From positions 73,365,719 through 73,429,718 of the forward strand of contig NC_067473.1 in assembly GCF_947179515.1 (NCBI RefSeq): a stretch of 64,000 bases of DNA, in the 5' to 3' direction. Positions 34,245-46,544 of the stretch are shown here, in pieces. The notes below the pieces were generated by a model that saw only the letters and a list, made by a program, of their open reading frames with translations, was not told the DNA's origin and searched no databases. A program made the translations under genes and the position numbers. Source of the DNA: Apodemus sylvaticus. Its lineage: Eukaryota > Chordata > Mammalia > Rodentia > Muridae. Each line of letters starts with the position of its first letter. Position 1 is the stretch's first letter.

Positions 34245-34740
34245 CTTCTCTTGCTGCTGTGACCAAATACCTGACAAGAAGCAAAGTTAGCTTATAATTT
34301 TAGCTTATAATTTGAGGACATTCAGGACATCATGCGGTGGTGGGGACATGACAGCAGGGGTGTGAGGCAGATGGCCAGATGGCGTCACAGTCAGAAACCA
34401 GAGGGGAATGCTTGTGCCCATCTCCACTTTTAGTCTGGGGACCAAGCCCTTGGGACGATGCCACATAGATCCCTCTTCAGTTAAACCTTTCAGGAAACAC
34501 TATTTTTTTTTGTTTTGTTTTTTTGTTTTTTTGAGACAGGGTTTCTCTGTGCAGCCCTGGCTGTCCTGGAACTCACTCTGTAGACCAGGCTGGCCTCGAA
34601 CTCAGAAATCCACCTGCCTCTGCCTCCCAGCTGCTGGGATTAAAGGCGTGTGCCACCACTGCCCGGCTTTAGAAAATACTCTTACAGACACTGTTAAACC
34701 TGAGAATCACAGGAGAAACAACAAAAAAAAAAATCTACAA
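34245..34740 (-). repeat. Rodent medium-reiteration repeat, interrupted by B1
   Basis: Starts 'gctgctgtgaccaaatacctgacaagaagcaaagtt' and continues past a B1 (34503-34667) to 'ttacagacactgttaaacc'. It is the same family as 46255-46510 and, in the opposite orientation, 59930-60275 ('gtcaggtattttNcataacaataag'). Confidence 0.6.
34503..34667 (-). mobile_element. B1 SINE, close to consensus
   Basis: T-rich left end followed by 'gagacagggtttctctgtg...ggctggcctcgaactcagaaatccacctgcctctgcctccc...gccaccactgcccggc'. It is one of the youngest-looking SINEs in the window. Confidence 0.96.
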
Positions 34741-35798
34741 TTGTCCAGCTAAGGCAAGATGTATTTCAGGGTACACATGGACTGCCTTGCCCACTGCCTT
34801 GCCCTAAGTTGGGATTGAGAGACCAGCATCTGCTGGCCTCCAGAAGTCTCTTTTATAGGAGAGATAAAGTGTTCACAGGGGTGAGAGAGTCTGCTGTTAT
34901 TCATTGTTAGAACGACACAATGAAAGGGAAACCCAAAGGTATATTTGCATGTAGTTGTTAACCAACACTCATGCTACAGAAGCTGGTCATGAACACATGG
35001 CCAAGTGTAGCCACAGAGAGTGGTTACAAACCTCCTGCCTCAGAGTGCCTTACACAGCACGCTAGGTCACAGTGGCTTCCCAGAAGTCATGGCGCTACTT
35101 CAAATACCCTCCACTCTCCATTTCACTCTCTACAGAAACATTCAGGAGGTAGAAACTGTAGTAGTGAGTTCTTCAGACACAGATACAGGCTAAGATGTCC
35201 TTGTGAATGGAAATTTGAAGGAAGCGAAGGACCCTATGTGTGTTGGCCATGAGTGTTGAGACGGGAGGCTGTAAGGATCAGCACTCGGGAGGAGATGATG
35301 AGAAACTATCTGGAACATCGTGGGCTCTGCTTCCATCTCTCCTACAACAGTACATTCTGTAATACTCAGTGATCCCAAACCCCACAGGGACAGCCCTGGA
35401 ATCGAGGGCCCTTGGGCTCCTGCCACTGTGATGTAAAGTAGAGAATGCCTAAATGAGATTCCATCTGCTCTAGGCAGGTTTCCTGAACCCTGGGTGATCT
35501 GCTCACCATGAATCCTAGAGTTCTGTTATTCGATGCTGCCTGTCTAGGAAGAATGGTGTTGCTTTGTGTTATTTAACTTGTGGGAACATTCAGTCATTAA
35601 AGGCATGTAATAGTTAGAAATTTCAGATTGATAACCATGTGTGGTAATTCTACTTAACTAGTAAATCTAAATCTGTTTCCCAAAAAAAAATCATGTAGCA
35701 TCTCAGAAAGGTTTCAAAATGAAATAAGGAAGGATGCTACTGAAAAGTTAACTTCTCAGACCCCAGTTCAGACCTAATGAATCAGAAAGTCTGGAGAT

Positions 35799-37250
35799 AA
35801 GAGCAATAGTGTGAAAAACTGCATGGTATTGGTACAGTGACAGGCAGGTAGATCAATGGAATAGAATTGAAGACCCAGAAATGAACCCACACACCTATGG
35901 TCACTTGATCTTCGACAAAGGAGCTAAAACCAACCAGTGGAATAAAGATAGCCTTTTCAACAAATGGTGCTGGTTCAACTGGAGGTCAGCATGCAGAAGA
36001 ATGCAAATCATCCATTCTTATCTCCTTGTACTAAGCTCAACTCCAAGTGAATCAAGGACCTCCACATAAAACCTGACACACTGAAACTAATAGAAAAGAA
36101 ACTGGGGAAGACCCTTGAGGACATGGGCACAGGGGAAAAGTTCCTGAACAGAACAACAATAGCTTTTGCTCTAAGATCAAGAATTGACAAATGGGACCTC
36201 ATAAAATCACAAAGTTTCTGTAAGGCAAAGGACACTGTCATAAGGACAAAACAGCAACCAACAAATTGGGAAAGGATATTCGCCAACCCTACATCCGACA
36301 GAGGGCTAATATCCAATACATACAAAGAACTCAAGAAGTTAGACTCCAGAGAGCCAAATAACCCTATTAAAAATGGGGTACAGAGCTAAACAAAGAATTT
36401 TTACCTGAAGAACTTCAAATGGCTGAGAAGCACTTTAAGAAATGTTCAACATCATTAGTCATTAGGGAAATGCAAAACAAAACAACCCTGAGATTTCACC
36501 TCACACCAGTCAGAATGGCTAAGGTTAAAAACTCAGGAGACAGCAGGTGTTGGTGAGGATGTGGAGAAAGAGGAACACTCCTCCACTGCTGGTGGGATTG
36601 CAAGCTGGTACAACCACTCTGGAAATCAGTCTGGCAGTTCCTCAGAAAACTGGGCATGACACTTCAGGAGGACCCTTTTATACCACTCCTGGGCATATAC
36701 CCAGAGGATTCTCCGGCATGCAATAAGGACACATGCTCCACTATGTTCATAGCAGCCTTATTTATAATAGCCAGAAAATGGAAAGGACCCATATATCCCT
36801 CAATGGAGGAATGGATACAGAAAATGTGGTATGTTTACACAATGGAGTACTACTCAACTATTAAAAACAATGAATTCATGAATTTTTTAGGCAAATGGTT
36901 GGAACTGGAAAATATCATCCTAAGTGAGGTAACCCAATCACAAAAGAATACACATGGAATGCAGTCACTAATAAGTGGATATTAATTAGCCCAGAAGCTC
37001 TGAATACTCAAGACACAATTAACATATCACATGATTCCCATGAAGAAGTAAGGATAGGGCCCTGGTCCTGGAAAGGCTTGAACCAGCATTGTAGGGGATT
37101 ACCAGGACAGAGAAATGGGAGAGGGGTGATTGGGGGAATGGGTGGAAGGAAGAGGGCTTATGGGACTTAAGGGGAGAGGGGAACTGGGAAAGGGGAAGGC
37201 ATTTGGAATGTAAACAAACAATACTGAAAATTAAAAAAAGAAAGAAAGAA
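35799..37250 (+). mobile_element. 5'-truncated L1 with 15-bp target-site duplication
   Basis: Covers the ORF2 C-terminal region (GTVTGR-type text at 35838, IARKWKGPIYPS, MEYYSTIKNNEF), the 3'UTR with G-rich tract, and an A-rich end 'ttaaaaaaagaaagaaagaaag'. AGAAAGTCTGGAGAT lies on both sides (35784-35798 and 37251-37265). ORF2 is broken. The empty-site context is visible in the paralogous duplicon at 46560-46700. Confidence 0.95.
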
Positions 37251-37265
37251 AGAAAGTCTGGAGAT

Positions 37266-37390
37266 GAGATTAGGGAATCTGCACAAGCCACACTCTCAGA
37301 TCATTCTGGAACTCGGACACATTTGAAAACATTTATTTTAGTCTACACTTCTGTTGTTGTTGGATATTTAATAACCCTATTAATTCTTTT
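37266..37390 (+). repeat. Duplicated block G, right part
   Basis: Together with 35735-35798 it matches 46545-46700 ('gcacaagccacactctcagatcattctggaactcggacacatttgaaaac' against 'gcacagccatcacaccccaaaccattctggaattcacacacatttgacaac'). The L1 at 35799 interrupts this copy only. Confidence 0.75.
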
Positions 37391-39581
37391 TTAAGAATTG
37401 GATATTTTATTTATTTATATTTCAAATGTTATCCCCTTTCTGGTTTCCCCTCTGCAAACCCTCTATTCCACCCCCCCTTACCCTGCTTCTGTGAGGGTGC
37501 TCCTCCACCCACCCATCCACTCCTGACTCACCACCCAAGCATTCTTCTACACTGGGACACTGAACCTTCACAACCCTCCCACTGATGCCAGATAAGGCCC
37601 CTTCAGCTCCTTCAGTCCTTCCGCTAACTCCTCTACTAGGGACCCTGTGTTCAGTCCAATGGTTGGCTTTGTGCATCTACATCTGTATTGGTCAGAAACT
37701 GGCAGCACCTCTCAGAAGACAGCTGTATCAGGCTCCTGTCAGCAAGCACTTCTTGGCATCTGCAATAGTGTCTGGGTTTGGTGTCTGTATGTGGGATGGA
37801 CCGGGGAGGGGGGTGGGCAGTTTCTGGATGGCCTTTCCTCCAGTCTCTGTTGCACTCTTTGTCCCTGTACTTCCTCTGTTCAGTTTCCTGGCCCTCTGTA
37901 CATCTCCTCCCATACCTGATTCTTCCCCTCTTTTTCCCCTCCCTGTCTTCTCTTCCTCCCAAGTCCCTCCCACCCTCTACTTCCCTTGATTATTTTATGG
38001 GTCCTCAGATAGTACTATGTTCAATTTTCTGAGGAACCACCAGACTGATTTCCAGAGTGGTTGTACCAGCTTGCAATCCCACCAGCAATGGAAGAGTGTA
38101 ACTCTGAGGTAGTGTCTATCACTGAGGGCATTTCCTGTATGCAGCAAAATGCTGGGTCCTGTTTACATATCCAGTTTGTTAGTTTATATCTTTTATTAGG
38201 AAATTGAGTCCATTGGTGTTAAGAGATATTAAGGAATAGTGATTGTTGCTTCCTGTTATTTTTGTTGTTAGAGGAATTACATTTGTGTGGCTACCTTCTT
38301 TTGGGTTTGCTGACAGAAGATTGCTTTCTTCCTTTTTCTAGGGTGTAGTTTCACTCCTTGTGTTAGAGTTTTCCATTTATTATCTTTTGTAGGGCTGGAT
38401 TTGTGGAAATATATTGTGTACATTTGGTTTTGTCATGAAATGTCTTGGTTTCTCCATCTATGGTAATTGAGAGTTTTGCTGGGTATAGTAGCCTGGGCTG
38501 GCATTTGTATTCTCTTAGGGTCTGTATGACATCTGCCCAGGATCTTCTAACTTTCATAGTCTCTGGTGAGAAGTCTGGTTTAATTATGATATGTCTGCCT
38601 TTATATGTTTCTTGGCCTTTTTCCCTTACTGCTTTTAATATTCTTTCTTTTTTTGTGTGTATTTGGTTTTTTACTATTATGAGACAGGAGGAATTATTTT
38701 TTCTAGTTCAATCTATTTGGGGTTCTGTAGGCTTTTTTATATGTTTATGGGTATCTCTTTCTTTAGGTTAGAGAAGTTTTCTTCTATAATTTTGTTGAAG
38801 ATATTTACTGGCTCTTTAAGTTGGGAATCTTCACTCTCTTCTATACCAATTATCCTTAAGTTTGGTCTTCTCATTGTGTCCTGGATTTCCTAGATCTTTT
38901 GAGTTAGGAGCTTTTTGTTTGACTGTTATGTCAATGTTTTCTAAGGTATCTTCTGCACTTGAGATTCTCTCTTCTATATCTTGTATTCTGTTGGTGACAC
39001 TTGTGTCTATGACTCCTGATCTCTTTCCTAGGTTTTCTATCTCCAGGGTTGCCTCACTTTATGATTTCTTTATTGTTTCTATTTCCATTTTTAGATCTTG
39101 GATGGTTTTGTTCAATTCCTTCACCTGTTTGGTTGTGTTTTCCTGTAATTCTTTTAAGGGATTTTTATGTTTCATCTTTAAGGGCTTCTACCTGTTTACC
39201 TGTGTTCTCCTGTATTTTTTAAGGGCATTATTTATGTCCTTCTTAAAGACCTCTATCATCATCATGAGATGTGATTTTAAATCAATCTTGCTTTTCTGAT
39301 GTGTTGGGGTATCCAGGGCTTGCTGTGGTAGGAGAACTGGGTTCTGATGATGCTAAGCAGCCTTGGTTTCTGTTGCTTATGTTTTTGCCCTTGCTTCTCC
39401 ACATCTGGTTATCTCTGGTGTTAGCTGGTCTTGCTGTCTCTGAGTGTGGCTTGTCCCTCCTGTAAGCCTGAACGTTGGTACTCCTGGGAGACCAGTTCTT
39501 TCCAGGAGGAATTTGGGTATGGAGAGCTGTGGCACAGGGTCAGCTCCATGGTACAGAAGGAAACTGAAAGGATCCTGCCAC
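37386..39581 (-). mobile_element. L1 with large internal deletion
   Basis: Minus strand. The left part (37386-38110) is L1 3'UTR and the last ORF2 codons. At about 38110-38130 it jumps to the ORF2 start (CIQETH region) and then runs through ORF1 (38362-39300) and a 5'UTR ('gaatttgggtatggagagctgtggcacagg') to 39581. Most of ORF2 is missing. Near-identical CCCTATTAATT / CCCTTATTAATT at 37375-37385 and 39582-39593 could be a target-site duplication around the whole. ORF1 is broken. Confidence 0.8.
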
Positions 39582-39593
39582 CCCTTATTAATT

Positions 39594-39762
39594 ATTATGA
39601 CCCAGTCAGTCCCACAGTAGGACAGAGACCTATTGATTTATTTAAACAGCTTTATCACATTTGCTAGGTGATTACCCCTAATCTATTTTTCTATGCTAGA
39701 CTGGCTATTTCCCAGCTGTGCTTCCCAACTTACTTACTGTTTGAGTCTCCCTAGGCTGCTTT

Positions 39763-39824
<62 letters not shown>

Positions 39825-40380
39825 CCTCCCTCCCTCCCTCCCTCTCCTCCCCTCCCCTCCTTTCCCCTCCCCTCCTCTGCTCTCATGTTTCCTATGTTTC
39901 CTACCTGCAACCCCATCCCAGTAAACGAAGCCCTGTCTACCTCTATTCTCCTCATTAATTGGCTGTCAGCCACTTTTATTTAACCAGTTAAAAGAGATTG
40001 GCAAGCAAAGTTTATGCTATATCATTTGGTTTCTATGTGTGCTTGTTGGGACTGCAACCAGATCTTGTGGGCCAGTATTTAGCATTTGAGTACATAGCAC
40101 CATCAGATCAACCCCAACACACTTCCATGTTGTATTCCTGAAAGAAAAGAGCATGACATAGCAAGTCTACCCAAGTCATTCACATAATGCTTAGTAACAT
40201 GGTCATGTTCTAGAACCACATTTCTGGTTCTGGAACATTCCACCACTCCAGCTCAATAGACTAGCCTCCTTCTTGCCTAGCCTGCCCCTATTTCTTTCCT
40301 ACCACCTTCTATCAGTGCTCTTGACTGGGTGATGACACAAGGTAATCTAAAGTACTGTCTATTCTGTAGGACACTAAAAG
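39594..40380. repeat. Polypyrimidine tract in an unnamed, possibly LTR-derived repeat
   Basis: 39767-39882 is a CT/CTCC run. Around it, 'tatttcccagctgtgcttccc...cttactgtttgagtctccctaggctgctttt' and 'ctcctcattaattggctgtcagcc...ctttt' look like rodent interspersed repeat text, but I cannot name the family. There is no gene. Confidence 0.5.
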
Positions 40381-40390
40381 CAAATTTCAC

Positions 40391-40460
40391 TGGGGGCACC
40401 TAAATTTGAACTAGAGACCACTTGATCTACAGTCAGGATCCTCACCACTAAGCCTTACCA
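40391..40460 (-). pseudogene. Decayed tRNA-Cys with anticodon region changed to GTA
   Basis: On the minus strand this aligns along its length to tRNA-Cys, with the block GGGGGCACCT...TTTGAACTAGAGACCACTTGATCT preserved in outline. The T arm is damaged, the acceptor 5' strand no longer pairs, and the D arm is rearranged. The loop CTGCAGA has become CTGTAGA, which would read as a tyrosine anticodon (GTA), but the body is too broken to be charged or processed. Right-hand flanking sequence (ATAAATACCATTTTATCTGC) is shared in diverged form with 47785-47870. Confidence 0.75.
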
Positions 40461-40560
40461 TCATTCTTGTTAAGGGTATCTAATAAATACCATTTTATCT
40501 GCATTGAAACACCATCTCTCCTGTGAACAGAATTTTTATGAATCCTAAGAAAGTTTTGGT

Positions 40561-42460
40561 GATAAGGAAATATGACCTCACAGTGACTTTTGGACCTTTT
40601 CTTCCACAGAGCCCCCATCTTCATACTGGTTCCCAGAAGGTTTCTCTGCATAATCTTTACATCTCATTTTTCTTAGGACTCTTTTGAGGCATCTGATTGA
40701 AAAGTCTCCCTCCTCTTCCTCCTCTTCCCTCCATTCCTTCTCCCTCATCTTCAATAAGCTTCAATGGCACTGAACTTGTTACAACATTCTCTTCTTCCCC
40801 ATCCCTATCGCCACCATATTATTTGGGGTCTTCCTTGCCCATTTTCTCCCCTCTGTTCTGTCCAATTCTCTCCAAAGATATTTCATAGTTTGGGGAAAGA
40901 ACTGAACTCAGGGAACCTTAGCGAAAAGTATCTGACTTTGAGGCAAAGGATTCTAACTTTGAAGCACAGGACGGGCACACTGTCCCAAAGGGTCATAGAT
41001 CAGAAGGTCAGCCCAGGTAGAGCAATAAATACCAGAAGTGTTTCTTTTTCTGGACAAGTCCTGACTCAGAGAAGAGAATATACACATGGGCCATGTGGGC
41101 ATTACACACCCCACAGGAGACATGCTGACATCAGGGGTTCCAAGGCCGAGGTGGAGTTTTAAAAACTTTTAACTTTCTCATAGCATAGCATGCATGACTT
41201 CTAAGCACCAGAAGGAAACAGAGGAACATCCAAGGCCATGGTTCCCAGCTAGAGTCTCAAGATGACCCAGCCACAAACAGCAAACAGCCATCCCACAGGC
41301 TGAGAGAGAAGTCAAGACCTCTGCACACATACAAGCTTCTGTTGGGTGTGAGAAAGGGATTCTAGTGTAACTATGAGTCCATCTCCTTAGCACCATCCCT
41401 GTCCACTCAGGTTCCTATTTGTTCTTTATGCATCCAGTGTCCATCACCATAACCTCATTCCCATGTTCCCCTTGATGTCCTTGCCCTTTACTCAACAAGC
41501 CTTTCCCTAAGTCAATCTCTGTGTTTTGTCTCTTTAAAAATACCAGTCTTGATAATGCTTACTTCCTACACCTGCAAAAGAGCTGCAGGGGCCCAGTGCT
41601 GCCTGCTGACCAGCCTCCCAACAACATCTCTACTCTCTTGGAGCAATGCTTCCTGCTTTCCCTCTCTCCCCAAACCTGCCACAGCTCCTTCACATCTTCA
41701 ATTCATTTCTGACTGCACTGAGAAAATACGGGCAATGCAAGGAGCTGTGCCCACCTACTCTAGGACATCTGCCCACTTCTCAGTATCCAGGCCCAGCTAT
41801 TTTGTTCTTTCCAGTGACCAAGGGTCATCTCCTAGTCAAAGCTAGCCTGCATACAGGCACTGTGCCCCACTCTGCCAACAGGATTAAGGTCTCTTCAGTA
41901 GCCTCATCTTGTCTGTTAAACTAAATCAAGGGGAAATTCACATGATATAAAACTAAGTTTTCTACAGTGTACAGTTCAGTGATGGTTAGTTCATTCATGG
42001 TGTTGGCAACCACCTGTGATCCCTAGTTTCAATGCTTTTCTTCAACCAAGAACACCTGCACTATTAGTAATCACTTCCCGTTCCCTTACATGCAATGTCC
42101 TGGAAACTACCAATCTGTTTTCTGTCTGTGTGAATTTCGATTTCAAGTGTTTTGTTTTTTTTAAAAAACAAAGTCATACTATACATAACTGTAACTATGT
42201 ATGTATTTATTTATGTAGTTTTTTGAAGCATAACATTTTCAGGTTTTGTATGACTCCTAGATTGGTCTTCTATCTGAAAGAACTCTCTTTGAAGAATGAA
42301 AACAATGTCTGTGATGGCCACGTAGGTTGCTTCCATGGAGTGGCCATGGTTGTGAGTATTGATCCTATGAACATTCATGAGCAAGTATTTGAGTGCCTAT
42401 TTTCAATTCTTTTACAGATGTGCGAGGGAGTATGTTTGCTGGATTATATGATAATTCTAC
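40561..42460. other. Intergenic sequence, no gene recognised
   Basis: Several short frames (40764-41162, 41549-41924, 42016-42516) lack domains and overlap on both strands. No tRNA or clear SINE is present. The A/T-rich stretch near 42150-42240 resembles general repeat debris. Confidence 0.35.
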
Positions 42461-42464
42461 TTAA

Positions 42465-42712
42465 AGATTTTGTTTTACTTTTATTTTATATGTATGAGTG
42501 CTTTGCCTGCAGATAGATAGATAGATACATAGATAGATACATAGATACATGGATAGATAATCTATGCAGCACATTATATGCCTGGTGCCAGTGGAGACCC
42601 AAAGAGGAACTGGAGTTATAGGTGGTTGTGAGCCACCATATGGGAATCAAACTCAGGTCCTCTGGAGAACTCATTTCTCTTAATCAATGAGTTATCTCCC
42701 CAGCTCCCTACT
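42465..42712 (-). mobile_element. B3-type SINE with (GATA)n tract
   Basis: Minus strand: 'ttttattttatatgtatgagtgctttgcctgca', then GATA/GATACAT repeats (42511-42560), 'ttataggtggttgtgagccaccatatgggaatcaaactcaggtcctctggagaac', and a tRNA-like end 'gagttatctccccagctcc'. Confidence 0.9.
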
Positions 42713-42789
42713 TAACTCTTTGAGAAACAGTATTCCACAGCAATTAAACCATCTTCTACTCCCAATAGCCATTTTTCATTTTTCATTTT

Positions 42790-42985
42790 TCCCCTGGTCT
42801 CTGCAGCCTGGTGGCTGAACATCAGCAGCATGATGAGAAACAGTTCCTAGGCCACAGCCTCAGACATCGCTGGCAGTAAGCAGGAAGAGGGAAAAGCTAA
42901 AGTCTTAAGGATGGGGTCAGTGGGAACCCAGGAGTAAGAAAACCGGTCTTGGACCTGCAGCCTCCTGTGACTAAAAGGTCACAGG
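42790..42985 (+). repeat. Duplicated block H, copy 1
   Basis: 'gggaacccaggagtaagaaaaccggtcttggacctgcagcc' parallels 'ggaaacccaggagaaagaaaaccaaccctggcaccttcagct' at 55110-55155. It is an old duplicon piece. Confidence 0.5.
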
Positions 42986-43399
42986 ATCTTTATAACTCCA
43001 GTGGCTCAGAAGGGAGCTTACTCTGCTGTTCACTATTCATTCATTCAATTATATTGAAATGAGGAGTGAACACTCAAGGAGTTTATCACACCCTGGCCAT
43101 CGGTTTAAACACAGATAGAACTCATGGACATTGTTTAATCCTTCAAAGAGACTTCTTACAAATAGAAGACCAGTCCAGGAGTCATATTGCCATAGAAGTA
43201 GCAGGAGGCGAGTGGAGGACAGTGTGCCCAAGCTGGGGGGTGAGACGGAGATTCTTAGAGAGGTGAGAAGGGTTGCTTGAGGAAGAAGCCAACTCAACCC
43301 CTGCCTTAGTCATGTTCTACTGCTGTGAAGAAACACCATGATCTGAAGTAGAAATTTCTGGAGAGTGGTATTGGTTCGCCTTACCATTCTTTGTTGTTC

Positions 43400-43765
43400 A
43401 TCATTTGTTATGACTTCATAGAGAGAAACACACCAAAAGACTTCTGGTGGTATTCTGGCAGCTTCTTACTGCTTCCACTGACTTGGGCCAAGTTTCTTCT
43501 TGATCAACCTGTCATTGCTGATTTATGAATGGATGAATGAATGAATGGTTTGTGAGTGGATAGAGCTGCCACTGCTGATTCCTGTGACCTGAACTGCTGA
43601 TATCCTGACAATGCAGATTGGATTTACTCCAAAAATATATGTTTCTTAATATTTCTAAATAGATCCACACCTTTCCTTTCAACTACCTCTGGTGGGTGGT
43701 AGGCTACAGGGGCAGTTAAAGCATTTAAGAACCCTCATTAAAAGCAGGTTTTGAGAAATCTAAGC
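43400..43765 (+). repeat. Rodent interspersed repeat, second copy of 28630 type
   Basis: See 28630-29310. It includes an internal 'gaatgaatgaatg' microrepeat near 43530. Confidence 0.6.
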
Positions 43766-43789
43766 CAACAATGATCCACCATCAAAGCA

Positions 43790-44110
43790 ACTTATAAAAA
43801 AGCAAGCATTTAATTGGGGGCTTGCTTACAGAGGCTTAGTCCATTGCCATCATGGTAGTTACTAGGGCAGCACACATAGTGCTAGAGCAGTAGCTGAGAG
43901 CTACACCTTGATCCTCAGGCAAACAGATGAGGCAGGGAGATTGGGCCTGATGTGGACTTTTTTTAAATCCCAGAGCCTACCCACAATGGCATGCTTCCAA
44001 CAAAGCCACACCTATTCCCTCAGGCCATAACTCATAATCCTTCTCAAATAGTTAATATACCCTGGTGACTAAGCTTTCAAATATATAGGTCTATGGGGGA
44101 GGTGTTCTTA
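43790..44110 (+). repeat. Rodent interspersed repeat, second copy of 32550 type
   Basis: Runs 'caagcatttaattgggggcttgcttacagaggcttagtccatt' to 'aacaaagccacacctattccctc' to 'atataggtctatgggggaggtgttcttattcaagcc'. Confidence 0.65.
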
Positions 44111-44382
44111 TTCAAGCCTCATTGACCCTTCAGGCTTCTTCAGACTGGATTTCCTGCATTGAGAGAGTCTCAGGGTCACTTCCTGAGAGACTGTCAGGGT
44201 CATAATAGAGTGACTGTGACCTGGATGGACTTCACAGTGAGTCCTCTGTTGGCTCATTCCTGGGATTCAGTTCTTTCTGTAGCTATCTGCTCTGCCTTTG
44301 AAACGTCAAGGAGAATTGAATAAATGAAAGAAGCAGAAATGAGTTTGAGCAACAGCTTCTGAAGGGAAAAAACCACTTAGCA

Positions 44383-44466
44383 GGAAGCACCCAGACTTAA
44401 CCCAGGACCTTACTGGTTTAGAAGCTACATGCCCTGAAGCCAGATGTTCTACCCCTGAGCTCTCTG
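44383..44466 (-). pseudogene. Strongly decayed tRNA-Cys remnant with insertion
   Basis: Fragments reading 'gcacccagacttaacccaggacctt' and 'atgttctacccctgagct' match the two ends of the tRNA-Cys gene (minus strand). They are separated by about 25-30 bp of unrelated sequence that replaces the anticodon arm. The sequence to the right ('gtcaggggtccaatagttaccttttatattc') resembles the flank right of the decayed copy at 30810, supporting a common duplicon. It is not functional. Confidence 0.55.
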
Positions 44467-44676
44467 CTCTATGTCAGGGGTCCAATAGTTACCTTTTATA
44501 TTCACATATATAGCATTCCTACAATATACTGGAAGTTTATACTTATTTCTAGAGAGTTGACAAGACAAGCACTAATTCTCCTGCAAACTCAACCTAGAGA
44601 ACTCCTTGTCAGTCCCCAGATCTACCTGCTCACATTCTTCCTCCTTTCTATAGGCTGTGGGAGCAACAGACAACAC

Positions 44677-44762
44677 ACATACACACACACACATACACAA
44701 ACACACACATGCATACACACAAACACACACACACACAAACACACATACACACACATACACTC
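44677..44762 (+). repeat. (CA)n-rich microsatellite
   Basis: Interrupted ACAC/ATAC run. The overlapping frames are translations of the repeat. Confidence 0.95.
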
Positions 44763-45452
44763 ACGACTATTACTACTACTACAGGGACTCTGGGATTTAC
44801 ATGCCACACTTTATGTTATATACCACAAAGTCTCAGTGGAAGGAACTGTGCCTAAGTTTTTGAGATACCCAAGTACTTATATCTGAACACATCTCTCCAG
44901 CCCAAGTATCTGTGATTATATCTTAAGGGTGTGGGCAGGAGAAGAAGTATGGACTTCCCAGATCCTGATTGGACAATGAAGGAGTTCTGTGAACCATCAT
45001 GAGGACAACATAGACTGAGGACCACAAAGAGCCTCTATGGAGACAGCCCTACTGTGACCTTTATCCTGAATGTGTCCACAGTTGCATATGTTTGTCCTTA
45101 TACCAAAGTATGGTCCACAATTATTGTTCAGAGTCAAACATTGTTTTAGGCTTATAATAAAACCCTGCAATTTTCCGTATAGTCTTCCTGTCATGCACAG
45201 GCTGCTCTTCCATAGTTTTGGTTGTTTCTTCTGGTACTGTGGGATTGAGTGAGTACAGCTAAGTTGAAAGTAATCAAGTTTAGAAACTATTAGCATCCTT
45301 TTGTAGAGAAGTGTGTCACTTTCAATACTTTGTGTTGTTATGATGAATGTGTAATAGTGAGTATGAATGTCCTGCCTAAGTAGGCCTAAGAATTTGTATT
45401 GAACTGTTTGCTTTTCCTGGGGTAGTAACAATACTTCTTTCTTTCATTTTGC

Positions 45453-45614
45453 TTTGGTTTGGTTTGGTTTTTGGTCAAGACAGGGTTTCTCTGTGTAGTC
45501 CAGGCTGTCCTGGAACTTGGTCTGTAGACTAGGCTGGCCTGCAAGTCAGAAAGATCCACTTGCCTCTGCCTCTGGAGTGCTGGGATTAAAGGTATATACC
45601 ATAACTGCCCAGCT
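45453..45614 (-). mobile_element. B1 SINE
   Basis: A GGTTT-rich left tail, then 'caagacagggtttctctgtgtagtccaggctgtcctgg...tgctgggattaaagg...actgcccagct'. Moderately diverged. Confidence 0.92.
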
Positions 45615-45835
45615 GCTTTATTTTCTTTAAATATCTATCCTTTTTTCTTTTTACAAACTTTGATTTCTCTCTAAAATATCTTTCAGAATAATTTTCCACA
45701 TGTGGGTCATCAGATATTGAACATTTTTATTTTTCTTCTTGCTTTTTTTCAGTAGAACCCATGTTCCTTCACCCTTACCAGGGCATTTTTGCTTCTATCT
45801 CTTCTATGTGAAATTCTCTCTTTTCTGCATTTCTA

Positions 45836-45838
<3 letters not shown>

Positions 45839-45872
<34 letters not shown>
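45839..45872 (+). repeat. (GT)n microsatellite
   Basis: About 17 uninterrupted TG units. Confidence 0.97.
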
Positions 45873-45873
<1 letters not shown>

Positions 45874-46254
45874 CTGTGTGGTATGCACATGCAAACTGGA
45901 AAGAACCTGAGAAGAGAACACCTGATGTTTCCCTCTGTCCTCTGCACAAACACATGCATTTAAGAAAGAATAAAAAAAAGGCAGAAATTAATGTGTTGAA
46001 ATGATGAGTGAACACAGGCGAGTGGTGTGGGACATGTGGGGAGGACACTCACTGATCAGAAGGGGATTTTTAGAGCTCTGAGAGATTGTTAATATTTCTG
46101 AAACCACAGTAAGGTTACATAAGCCCTGTCTTAAAGTCTGAACTCCTAAGCAATGACATCAGAAGATGCTGGCAGGCTTCAGCCATGGCTGTCAGGAAGA
46201 GACTCCACAATATCCCTGTTTTGAGCCTCACCTTCCTGTACTCTTTGAATTCTC

Positions 46255-46510
46255 TCCCTGTATTAGTGACTTTTACTTCACTATGACACAGTACCTGACA
46301 GAAGCAAGTCAAAGAAGGACAGGTTTGTCCTGGCTTACAGTCTAGGAGGACACAGTCCATCCTGCTGGGGACGACAAGGCGGAGGAAACAGGAAGAAGCT
46401 GGTCATATGATCTCGCAGAAAGGAAGCATGTTGATGCTCGTTCACTACGGTGTGGCCCACGTTCAAGACGAGCCTTCCCACCTCAGTTAAACCCCCTCAG
46501 CACACGGTGG
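46255..46510 (-). repeat. Rodent medium-reiteration repeat
   Basis: 'cactatgacacagtacctgacagaagcaagt' to 'cttcccacctcagttaaaccccctcag'. Same family as 34245-34740. Confidence 0.6.
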
Positions 46511-46544
46511 TGAGAGCATGGGGAGAAGGAAGGGTGCCATTGTA

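Noticed and set aside
37585..38032. Several overlapping 80-134-codon frames
   Set aside because: Lie in L1 3'UTR, low in stops on both strands.
42016..42516. 166-codon frame
   Set aside because: Runs into a B3 SINE, with no recognisable domain and no splice or promoter context.
44557..44886. 109-codon frame
   Set aside because: Translation of the CA microsatellite and flanks.
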